NCBI GenBank assembly: GCA_004292985.1
Contig: RDXT01000302.1
Coordinates: 1 to 6,056, forward strand
Reading direction: 5' to 3'
DNA: 6,056 bases
Source of the DNA: Bacteroidota bacterium
Lineage (GTDB): Bacteria; Bacteroidota; Bacteroidia; J057
The notes below the pieces were generated by a model. The model did not search any database. It was not told the DNA's origin and saw nothing but the letters and a program-made list of their open reading frames with translations. Shown piece after piece: positions 1 to 5,474 of the stretch (positions are counted from its first letter, which is position 1; every line of letters starts with the position of its first letter). The translations under genes and the position numbers were made by a program.

Positions 1-11
1 AAGCGCCGCCA

Positions 12-23
12 AACAGGGAACAG
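12..23 (-). repeat. Fragment of CTGNNNN heptamer repeat
   Basis: On the minus strand this reads CTGTTCCCTGTT, one and a half heptamer units, identical to 5454-5465 in the array beside pdxJ. The flank CTGTTTGGC (complement of 8-16) also occurs at the edge of the smaller array (5337-5345). A perfect small inverted repeat, GGAAC-AGA-GTTCC, overlaps it at 17-29. It may be the edge of another array cut by the window border; chance is not excluded because the match is short. Confidence 0.3.
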
Positions 24-32
24 AGTTCCAAA

Positions 33-77
33 GCCCTGACGGGGCGCAATCTGATAGCAAGGGGTGCAGCCCCTTGC
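33..77. repeat. Two-hairpin palindromic intergenic element, possible terminator
   Basis: Two stem-loops lie side by side. The first is GCCC-TGACG-GGGC (33-45). The second is a perfect 8 bp stem, GCAAGGGG-TGCAG-CCCCTTGC (57-77). They are joined by GCAATCTGATA. The larger hairpin starts about 19 nt past the stop codon of the minus-strand DinB-family gene, so it could end that transcript, but no long T-run follows on either strand. The paired GC-rich hairpins with a short AT-richer linker resemble dispersed palindromic intergenic repeats in bacterial genomes. Multi-copy status is inferred and cannot be seen in this window. Confidence 0.55.
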
Positions 78-95
78 CCTCTCACGGCATATACC

Positions 96-569
96 TTACC
101 CCACCACCCGCTTCAACAACGCAACCTGCCCTGCATGATACACATCATGCTGGAGGATCCCATACAGCAAATAGCCCAGATCATACTCCCGCCCGCCCAC
201 AGGCTCTGTAAGGCGCGCTTCCTGAAAGCCCGCCAACTCAGCTTCAAGCTGCAACTGGCTGTCACTGAGGCTACCCAGCGCTTCGTCCCAACTTTCAGCA
301 GAGGTGTCGCCGACCGCTGGCCATTCCTCCGGGGTGTCGTAGCGCAGGTCAAACGCTTCATTGCCCCGGAGTTTTTCGATCACAAATTTGCGCCAGGCAG
401 TGATGTGCAGCACCAGTTCCCAGATGCTGTGTCGGCCCGGCAGCGGGTGGGCCGCAGCGTCATCCGCGCTTACCCCTTCAAGCAGGTCGAACAAAGAAGT
501 CCCGTACCAGGGCTCTCCAAAAATTGACTCGTGCAGCGTCTCGGATATGCGGGTAATCTGTGGGTTCAT
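96..569 (-). CDS. DinB-superfamily protein, putative metal-dependent
   Basis: This 157-residue protein fits the DinB/YfiT-like four-helix-bundle superfamily in length and motif layout. The expected metal-binding histidine triad is visible: His55 in the WELVLHITAWR segment at the end of an early helix, and His141 and His145 in the C-terminal LQHDVYHAGQ motif. Family members are small cytoplasmic metalloproteins, some acting as thiol-dependent S-transferases or hydrolases and others known only as DNA-damage-inducible. No signal peptide is seen, and the substrate cannot be told from sequence. The ATG at 569 is 17 bp past the stop of the oxidoreductase gene, within an A-rich stretch without a Shine-Dalgarno sequence, so it is probably the last gene of the OmpA-MDR-DinB transcript. 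The short palindrome CAGAAAATCTG (570-580) fills most of the gap. The family call is firm; the function is open. Confidence 0.85.
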   Translation of the reverse strand: MNPQITRISETLHESIFGEPWYGTSLFDLLEGVSADDAAAHPLPGRHSIWELVLHITAWRKFVIEKLRGNEAFDLRYDTPEEWPAVGDTSAESWDEALGSLSDSQLQLEAELAGFQEARLTEPVGGREYDLGYLLYGILQHDVYHAGQVALLKRVVG

Positions 570-586
570 CAGAAAATCTGTTTTTT

Positions 587-1531
587 TCAGGAAGGAATCA
601 CTTCAAGCACCACTTTACCACGGGCACGGCGGGTCTCCAGAAACTCCTGTGCCTCCACCGCCTGGGCCAGCGGAAAAATACGGTCCGTAATGGTCCTGAG
701 CAGGCCCTTGTCGCAGAGGATGCGGAGATGATCCAGATCATCGCGCCGCGACTGAACTGCCACCATCTTCGATTTTTGGACAGCAAAGGGACGCAAAAAA
801 TGCCTGCCGATGTTTTTGATCGTCGGAATGGTCGTCACATGGGTACCTGTGGGGGTCAGCAGGTGATGCACGCGCCCGAAGGAGTGATTGCCATACACAT
901 CAAAAAACACATCAAAGCGTTCTGGCAGGGCTGCAATGTCTGTTATGGCGTAATCGAGGCACACATCTGCGCCCAGGGAGCGGATAAAATCGAGGTTACG
1001 GGCACTGCTGCTGGCGGTAACATGAGCACCCATCGCGTGGGCAAGCTGAACCGCAAACATCCCTACACCGCCCGATGCACCGTGAATGAACACCTTCTGC
1101 CCGCGCTGGAGGTCGGCAAGATCGCGGAGGCTCTGAAGAGCCGTCAGAGCTGCCAGGGGAATCCCTGCCGCCTCCCCAAACCCCAGCGTTGCAGGTTTAA
1201 AGGCAAGCCGGTCCCGCCGCACACACACATATTCCGCATAGGCCCCCCCCTGAAAAGCCGGAGACATGCCATAGACCAGATCTCCCGGATGAAAACCGCG
1301 CACCTTGCTCCCCACAGCAACTACCTCGCCCGAAAAGTCGGAACCTGGTATGCGCGGAAAACGCCACAGCAAAAAACTCAGCCTGCCTTTGCGTATCTCG
1401 CAATCCACCGGATTCAGCGCCGCAGCATGCACCTTCACCAGCACCTCGCGGGCACCGGGGCGGGGCACAGGCACTTCTTCAAGGGCCATCACATCTGTCG
1501 GGCCATAGCGGTGGTAGCGTATGGCTTTCAT
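587..1531 (-). CDS. Zinc-free MDR oxidoreductase (quinone oxidoreductase-like)
   Basis: This 314-residue protein is a medium-chain dehydrogenase/reductase, probably NADPH-dependent and cytoplasmic. The N-terminal GroES-like domain (about 1-120) has the quinone-oxidoreductase signatures LNPVDCEIRKG (39-49) and IPGSDFSGEVVAVGS (61-75). The Rossmann domain carries the nucleotide-binding loop HGASGGVG (150-157), and the chain ends with the usual GKVVLEV. The Cys/His catalytic-zinc ligands and the four-cysteine structural-zinc lobe of alcohol dehydrogenases are absent, with Asp43 in the QOR-type NPxD motif. This points to a quinone, enone or similar carbonyl reductase; the substrate is unknown. 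Its ATG shares one base with the TGA of the upstream OmpA-family gene (TGATG), suggesting translational coupling. A run of eight G on the coding strand (1243-1250, codons 94-97) is an unusual homopolymer in the gene. Length is typical of the family, and no frameshift is seen. Confidence 0.9.
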   Translation of the reverse strand: MKAIRYHRYGPTDVMALEEVPVPRPGAREVLVKVHAAALNPVDCEIRKGRLSFLLWRFPRIPGSDFSGEVVAVGSKVRGFHPGDLVYGMSPAFQGGAYAEYVCVRRDRLAFKPATLGFGEAAGIPLAALTALQSLRDLADLQRGQKVFIHGASGGVGMFAVQLAHAMGAHVTASSSARNLDFIRSLGADVCLDYAITDIAALPERFDVFFDVYGNHSFGRVHHLLTPTGTHVTTIPTIKNIGRHFLRPFAVQKSKMVAVQSRRDDLDHLRILCDKGLLRTITDRIFPLAQAVEAQEFLETRRARGKVVLEVIPS

Positions 1532-2934
1532 CAGACGTTGAGTTCGGTGAGCAGTTCGTTCAGGCGCTCAGGAGTCATCTTGCGGAATTTCCCTTTGAGA
1601 ATGATCTCAGGAACATCCTTGCTTTTGCTGCCCTTCTTTTTCTTTTTGGTCAGATAGTCGCCGGGCGAAAAGCTGCGCTTGATCAGCCAGGGATTGCCAT
1701 CTTCATCAAACTGAATAGCGATCAGGATCAGCTTGGACTTTTCATCCAAAAAGCGGACGCGGGTAGCCGTGTAGGTACGTACATCCTTCTTATTCAGCGG
1801 AATATAGGTTTTTACCACTTCGCCTACAACCATTACCTGGGTGCCTTTTTCAAAGCGTTTACCTGCAAGTTTGGCGGTAATGGTAATGCCTTTGTCCTTG
1901 GTATCGGTATTAAATGCATGATAGATCGGGCGGCCTACGCTGTAGGAACCCGGTTCTGTAACCGCAAAATTGTAGGATTTGGTCTGGCCCTGGTAGCGGG
2001 GGAGCTGTCCTTCGACAGGCGTCCAGCTTTTGACCGGGTTAAAGGGAGGCAGATCGGCAGCCACCTTCGGACGGCGGGCGCCTCCACGTCCTGCACCGGT
2101 ACCGAAATAAATGCCCATGTCTTCGTCACGGCGGGTCGTAGGCACCTGCACTTCGAAGCGGGTCTCTTTATTCACCTTCACCGGGCGGTTGTTGGCCGTA
2201 GCTTCAAAGGAAATGATGCCCTGCACTTCGAGCGGCCCTTCTTTGGAGATGGTCGGCATATCGGTGAGGATCATGTCGCGGCGCAGATACAACTCGCGGA
2301 AGTCTATACTCACCACAGCTTCATCTGTTGCAAAAGCATCGGGCGGAATCACCAACTGGCTTTTTTGCGGACCAATAATGAGCGAGCGACGATCCGGATT
2401 AATGTTCACCGGCTCATAGCGGCTCAGGTAAAAGGTATCCGTGATCGAGGCCGGATCAATGGGAGGAGGGGTAACCACCGTAGGCACACTGGCGACCTGC
2501 TGTGAGTCTTTGGCATAGACAGGAGCCACAGCCTGACGCGAGAAAATCACTGCAATATCAGTGCGGCGGTTTTTATTGCGCCCCTCGTAGCTGTCATTGC
2601 TGCCTGCGGGCTGTTGGGTGCCTAAGCCATCGTAGGTGATGCGCTCGAGGGCAACCCCCTGCTCACGCAGGTAGAGCGTTACCGCACGGGCGCGCTCTTT
2701 CGACAATTCGAGGTTATACGCCTCAGAGCCGATGTCGTCAGTGTGGCCATAAACCTCTATGTAGTAGGCAGGGTAAGCCGTAAACTCTCCAATCAGCGAA
2801 TCGAGTCGCCGCTTATTTTCATTCCGCAGCGCGTAGCTGTCAAAATCAAAGTAGAGGGTGTCCATGATCAGTTGCTGAGCACTACTTACAGCGCAGACCA
2901 GCGACAATGCGGCGAGCAAGAACCATTTTTTCAT
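1531..2934 (-). CDS. Secreted OmpA-family protein with ZU5-like C-terminal region
   Basis: The 467-residue product starts with a Sec signal peptide (KK, hydrophobic core 4-16, likely cleavage after SSA at residue 19). An OmpA C-terminal-like peptidoglycan-binding domain follows directly (about 26-130), with LYFDFDS, GHTDDIGS (63-70), LSKERARAV (77-85) and NKNRRTD (121-126). Asp66 and Arg81 correspond to the Asp/Arg pair that contacts diaminopimelate in characterised OmpA domains. A Pro/Val/Thr-rich linker (about 134-163) leads to a beta-rich region with IPPDAF (196-201) and FRELYLRRDMILTDMPT (212-228), a pattern I associate with ZU5-like modules in Bacteroidota surface proteins. The last 150 residues are not recognised; they include a KKKKK run (430-434) and a charged tail. 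There is no membrane beta-barrel and no lipobox. I infer a periplasmic, wall-attached protein. The ATG at 2934 is the only start that keeps a proper signal peptide, and a candidate promoter lies 40 bp upstream. Confidence 0.88.
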   Translation of the reverse strand: MKKWFLLAALSLVCAVSSAQQLIMDTLYFDFDSYALRNENKRRLDSLIGEFTAYPAYYIEVYGHTDDIGSEAYNLELSKERARAVTLYLREQGVALERITYDGLGTQQPAGSNDSYEGRNKNRRTDIAVIFSRQAVAPVYAKDSQQVASVPTVVTPPPIDPASITDTFYLSRYEPVNINPDRRSLIIGPQKSQLVIPPDAFATDEAVVSIDFRELYLRRDMILTDMPTISKEGPLEVQGIISFEATANNRPVKVNKETRFEVQVPTTRRDEDMGIYFGTGAGRGGARRPKVAADLPPFNPVKSWTPVEGQLPRYQGQTKSYNFAVTEPGSYSVGRPIYHAFNTDTKDKGITITAKLAGKRFEKGTQVMVVGEVVKTYIPLNKKDVRTYTATRVRFLDEKSKLILIAIQFDEDGNPWLIKRSFSPGDYLTKKKKKGSKSKDVPEIILKGKFRKMTPERLNELLTELNV

Positions 2935-2973
2935 TTTGCAAAGCGATTTCAGCCAGGGATGTGAAATTTCCTT

Positions 2974-3002
2974 CGAATATATGGAAAAATCTTACACGCC
3001 AA
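2974..3002 (-). promoter_or_regulatory. Candidate Bacteroidota-type promoter for the OmpA operon
   Basis: Read on the minus strand, TTG (3002-3000) is followed after 18 nt by TATATTCG (2981-2974). The Bacteroidota housekeeping consensus is TTG, about 19 nt, then TAnnTTTG; the -7 box differs at one defined position. Transcription starting just downstream would give a 5' leader of about 30-35 nt before the ATG at 2934. It lies in the 112 bp gap after the permease stop, so the OmpA cluster could be transcribed independently of the permease. Assigned by eye from motif and position. Confidence 0.5.
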
Positions 3003-3046
3003 GCAAGCGCGCCTTCAAACCTGTGCAGGCATGCAGCATCGGGGCA

Positions 3047-4450
3047 TTATTGTGGGGGTAAACGTTTCCGCCAGTACAGGAAAAACGGTGCCCCCGCCAG
3101 AATCAAGCCCAGACCCATCAGCGCCTCGCGGGGCTGGTTATATAAGGTATTGATTACCAAAACGATACAGAAGATCACAAACAGGGCCGGTACGAAAGGA
3201 TAACCGGGCGTCCGGTAGGGTCGTTCGGCATCGGGCATGCGTCTGCGAAGGATAAAGACGCCGAAAGTATTGGCCCCATAATAGATAAATGAGGCAAAAA
3301 TTAACATATCCGTCAACTGGTCAAAGCTACCGGAAAGCACCAGCAGCGAGGACCATACGGCCTGCATCACCAGCGCACGGGTGGGCGTGTTGTACTCCGG
3401 GTGAATATAAGCCGCCCTGGGGAAAAAAAGACCGTCGCGGGCCATCGCCTGATAGACGCGGGCAGCCATCAGCAGGGTGGTATTGGTGCAGCCCAAGGTA
3501 CCGATCACAATCAGCACAGAGATAAAAATCCGGCCTCCATTGCCCTGCAGGCGCTCCATCACAGCCACTGCGGCGATGCTGTTGGGTTGTTTGCCCACCG
3601 CAATGATGTCATCAATCGGCATGGCATAGAAATAGGCGAAATTGGCAATCAGGTACACCGTGATCACAGCCAGCATACCAAAAAAGAGCGCCAGAGGCAC
3701 ATTTTTGCGCGGGTCTTTGATTTCGCCACCGATAAAGCTGATACTATTCCATCCTTCATAGGCAAAAAAAGCGCCCAGCATCGCCCCAAACATGGGCGTA
3801 AACAGTCCTCCCTGCCGCTCTGCAAAGCCTGTGGCCGGGGTCTGAAGGTTTTCCCAACTGCTCTGCGGCGACATGAGACTGGCCACCACCACCGAGAGAA
3901 TGCCCGCCACAATGGTCAGGGTCACGACCGTGCTCAGCAGGCCGCCCTGTCGCACCCCCCGATAGTTAAGGGCTGTCAGCGCCCAGATCAGCGCAATCGC
4001 CAGGGCCTTTACCCCGATATTCTGAAAGGGAAAAACAACTCCCCCCAGCGAGAAAGCCTCCCACTCTGCACTCAGGCGCGGCAATTCGCCCAGACCATTC
4101 ACCGATTGGGCAAATACATAGGAGATCGAGGCGATAGAACCCGATTGTATGACCGCAAAACAGGACCATCCGAAGAAAAAAGCCAGTCCCTGTCCATACA
4201 TTTTGCGAAAATAGACATATTGCCCCCCCGAAGCCGCCAGCAAACCCGACACTTCAGCCGCCGAAAGAGCGCCCAGCATCGAGACCACCCCCGCAAGTAC
4301 CCAGCAGGCCAGCACCAGACCCGGCGACATCAGCGTCTCCGACATCGGCACAATTTTTTTGTAGACCCCCGAGCCAATAATCGAGCTCAGGATCAGGATC
4401 ACGGCCGTAAACAGGCCGAAGGTAGGACGGAGGCTTCCTTGAGGTTTCAA
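3047..4450 (-). CDS. APC-superfamily amino acid permease
   Basis: This 467-residue, strongly hydrophobic protein has the length and about twelve membrane segments expected of an amino acid/polyamine/organocation transporter in the inner membrane. TM1 carries the unwound substrate-binding motif IIGSGVYKK (24-32). Further family signatures are YEGWNSISFIGGEIKDPRKN (231-250) after TM6, ARVYQAMARDGLFF (330-343) and RRMPDAERPYRTPGYP (403-418) before the last helices. The overall pattern resembles SteT/LAT-like exchangers and permeases, but the substrate cannot be assigned. The start codon is TTG (4450). The in-frame TAG at 4504-4502 closes the frame upstream, no ATG or GTG lies between, and the first downstream ATG (codon 36) would remove the TM1 motif. 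It is divergent from the Crp/Fnr-family gene, with 78 bp between the starts, so the regulator is a plausible controller. The stop is 112 bp before the OmpA gene on the same strand. Confidence 0.92.
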   Translation of the reverse strand: MKPQGSLRPTFGLFTAVILILSSIIGSGVYKKIVPMSETLMSPGLVLACWVLAGVVSMLGALSAAEVSGLLAASGGQYVYFRKMYGQGLAFFFGWSCFAVIQSGSIASISYVFAQSVNGLGELPRLSAEWEAFSLGGVVFPFQNIGVKALAIALIWALTALNYRGVRQGGLLSTVVTLTIVAGILSVVVASLMSPQSSWENLQTPATGFAERQGGLFTPMFGAMLGAFFAYEGWNSISFIGGEIKDPRKNVPLALFFGMLAVITVYLIANFAYFYAMPIDDIIAVGKQPNSIAAVAVMERLQGNGGRIFISVLIVIGTLGCTNTTLLMAARVYQAMARDGLFFPRAAYIHPEYNTPTRALVMQAVWSSLLVLSGSFDQLTDMLIFASFIYYGANTFGVFILRRRMPDAERPYRTPGYPFVPALFVIFCIVLVINTLYNQPREALMGLGLILAGAPFFLYWRKRLPPQ

Positions 4451-4475
4451 GCGGAAAGAAATAACAGGTGAGACC

Positions 4476-4510
4476 GGATGAATGCAATATGGTAATTTAT
4501 CCTATATTCA
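4476..4510. promoter_or_regulatory. Dyad-rich divergent control region (permease / Crp-Fnr regulator)
   Basis: The 78 bp between the two divergent starts is AT-rich and contains an imperfect dyad, GGATGAAT (4476-4483) with ATTTATCC (4495-4502), matching at 7 of 8 positions around an 11 nt spacer. Overlapping it are perfect 5 bp arms TGAAT (4479-4483) and ATTCA (4506-4510). TATATTCA (4503-4510) is a weak -7 candidate for the regulator gene without a clear -33 TTG. Neither the canonical CRP nor FNR half-site pattern is present. An operator here is an inference from position and symmetry. Confidence 0.3.
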
Positions 4511-4528
4511 CTACATAATTAAACAGGT

Positions 4529-5173
4529 ATGCAAGCGCTCCTCGAACGGCATTTTCCGGATTTTGAACCCGCCCTCCGGCAGGAAATCCTCCAGGTAGCC
4601 AGCCTGCACCACGCCAGCGAGGGTCAACAGTTGATCCGCACGGGCCAGCACATCAATGCTACCTTCCTCATTGTCAAAGGATTGGTTAAACTCTACCGCG
4701 AGGGCGACGATGGAAATGAATTCCTGATGTATCACCTGCTGCCCGGCGAGGCCTGCGCCCTGTCCATGGTCTGCGCCCTGAAAAATGAAACCAGCCACCT
4801 GATGGCCTACGCAGTCGAAGATACAGAAGTGATCCTGATCCCGATCGGGCACATGGACCGCTTCATGCGTACCTACAAAAGCTGGTACTATTTTGTACTG
4901 GAAACCTACCGCAGCCGCTTCGAAGAGCTGATTATGACGGTAGATAATATTGCTTTCCGCGCCATGGATGAGCGCCTCATCGTTTACCTCGACCAGCAAA
5001 CCGGCGTATATGGCTCCCGCGACCTTCACGTTACCCACCAGCAGATCGCCGACGACCTCAACTCCTCCCGTGAGGTGATTTCCCGTCTCCTCAAAAAACT
5101 CGAACAGCGCCAGGTCATCCGCCTCCACCGAAGCCATATAGAGGTACTCAGCCCCCACCAAAACCGCTTGTGA
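4529..5173 (+). CDS. Crp/Fnr-family transcriptional regulator
   Basis: The 214-residue protein has the standard layout: an N-terminal cyclic-nucleotide-binding-like beta-roll (about 20-115, with FLIVKGLVKLY at 46-56 and LLPGEACALS at 70-79), a long dimerisation helix (about 117-150), and a C-terminal winged helix. The winged helix includes VTHQQIADDLNSSREVISRL (168-187) and a wing around VIRLHRSHIEV. The recognition helix is about residues 179-191. There is no four-cysteine iron-sulphur cluster as in FNR, and the cAMP-binding arginine signature of E. coli CRP is not evident, so the effector is unknown. The only cysteines, Cys76 and Cys82, lie close together in the beta-roll after PGE, at a place where related Crp/Fnr proteins (PGExC type) also carry cysteines; a redox role is possible but unproven. 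The start is ATG, with AGG only 1 nt away, so no usable Shine-Dalgarno. It is divergent from the permease and convergent with pdxJ. Confidence 0.92.
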   Translation: MQALLERHFPDFEPALRQEILQVASLHHASEGQQLIRTGQHINATFLIVKGLVKLYREGDDGNEFLMYHLLPGEACALSMVCALKNETSHLMAYAVEDTEVILIPIGHMDRFMRTYKSWYYFVLETYRSRFEELIMTVDNIAFRAMDERLIVYLDQQTGVYGSRDLHVTHQQIADDLNSSREVISRLLKKLEQRQVIRLHRSHIEVLSPHQNRL

Positions 5174-5205
5174 GTGGTCTCCGCCGCCGCTTGTGAGGGT
5201 CTCCG
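5164..5205 (+). repeat. Imperfect tandem duplication of the regulator's 3' end
   Basis: CCGCTTGTGAGTGGTCTCCG (5164-5183) recurs as CCGCTTGTGAGGGTCTCCG (5187-5205), differing by one base deletion and separated by CCG. The first copy holds the last codons and the TGA stop of the Crp/Fnr-family gene; the second copy is non-coding. This looks like a small slippage duplication that copied the gene end downstream. Confidence 0.7.
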
Positions 5206-5239
5206 ACCCGAAATAAGCTCTACCCGGTCCAGCGGACCG
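5197..5239. terminator. Two short perfect hairpins, possible bidirectional terminator
   Basis: GGGTC-TCC-GACCC (5197-5209) and CGGTCC-AGC-GGACCG (5225-5239) are perfect inverted repeats with 3 nt loops, just past the stop of the Crp/Fnr-family gene. They lie between convergent genes, where a terminator is expected. No T-run follows on either strand, so classical intrinsic termination is not shown. Confidence 0.4.
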
Positions 5240-5251
5240 AAATGTCCCTTC

Positions 5252-5294
5252 GCCGGACTACCCACATACCCCCGCACGAAATCCGAAGTCCGGC
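5252..5294. repeat. Perfect 8 bp inverted repeat with 27 nt spacer
   Basis: GCCGGACT (5252-5259) and AGTCCGGC (5287-5294) are exact reverse complements. The long spacer argues against a simple terminator. It could be a larger RNA stem, a protein-binding site or the ends of a small palindromic element; nothing in the spacer is recognised. Confidence 0.45.
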
Positions 5295-5301
5295 AGAGCA
5301 A

Positions 5302-5343
5302 ATGATCCCTGAAAACTGTAATCTGTTCCCTGATCTCTGTTTG
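5302..5343 (+). repeat. Short heptamer array, 6 units of CTGNNNN
   Basis: The stretch reads in exact 7 bp steps: ATGATCC, CTGAAAA, CTGTAAT, CTGTTCC, CTGATCT, CTGTTTG. Unit length is constant, with only the first unit losing the leading C. The 13-mer TCCCTGAAAACTG (5306-5318) recurs in the larger array (5416-5428), so the two arrays share origin. This resembles short tandemly repeated heptamers (STRR-like) known from cyanobacteria and seen elsewhere. Confidence 0.8.
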
Positions 5344-5385
5344 GCTTATGTGATAAGCGGCTACGGTTTCTGGAAGCGGGAACCG
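5344..5385. repeat. Two hairpins in the spacer between the heptamer arrays
   Basis: GCTTAT-GTG-ATAAGC (5344-5358) is a perfect 6 bp stem with a 3 nt loop. CGGTTTC (5364-5370) pairs with GGAACCG (5379-5385) over 7 bp, including one G-T pair, around an 8 nt loop. They fill most of the 47 bp between the arrays. Function is not apparent. Confidence 0.5.
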
Positions 5386-5390
5386 CAATT

Positions 5391-5474
5391 CTGATCCCTG
5401 TTCCCTGTAACCTGTTCCCTGAAAACTGATCCCTGTCCCCTGTCCCCTGTCCCCTGTTCCCTGTTCACTGTCCC
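5391..5474 (+). repeat. Heptamer array, 12 units of CTGNNNN, overlapping the pdxJ 3' end
   Basis: Twelve consecutive 7 bp units all begin with CTG: GATCC-, GTTCC-, GTAAC- and GAAAA-type variants come first, followed by three identical CTGTCCC units, then CTGTTCC, CTGTTCA and CTGTCCC. Spacing is exact over 84 bp with no indel. The identical units in the middle suggest recent slippage expansion. Unit 11 contains the pdxJ stop codon (TGA, 5467-5465 on the minus strand) and unit 12 encodes the last two residues, Gly-Gln. Units differ in their four variable bases while phase is kept, as in STRR-type repeats. Confidence 0.9.

Larger units (their letters stand above)
5174..5464. other. Gene-free convergent intergenic region, repeat-rich
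   Basis: These 291 bp separate the stops of the convergent Crp/Fnr-family gene and pdxJ. Nearly all of it is repeat or inverted repeat: the duplicated gene end, two short hairpins, an 8 bp inverted repeat and two heptamer arrays with hairpins between them. I see no coding sequence with family character, no tRNA and no transposase remnant. Confidence 0.75.

Noticed and set aside
587..1531. Zinc alcohol dehydrogenase
   Set aside because: Catalytic zinc ligands and the structural-zinc cysteine lobe are absent; quinone-oxidoreductase motifs are present.
560..1657. Long open frame on the plus strand opposite the oxidoreductase gene (365 residues)
   Set aside because: It lies antisense to a gene with clear MDR motifs and has no recognisable domain; its composition (rich in His, Arg, Cys) is that of a shadow frame in GC-rich DNA.
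3401..4471. Long open frame on the plus strand opposite the permease gene (356 residues)
   Set aside because: It is antisense to a clear APC transporter, very rich in Arg, His and Gln, and without family motifs.
4511..5161. Open frame antisense to the Crp/Fnr-family gene
   Set aside because: The plus-strand frame has a complete two-domain regulator; the antisense frame shows no domain.
4529..5173. Oxygen sensor of the FNR type
   Set aside because: Only two cysteines are present, not the four needed for the iron-sulphur cluster.
5302..5474. CRISPR array
   Set aside because: The period is 7 bp with no repeat-spacer alternation of CRISPR size, and no cas gene is present.
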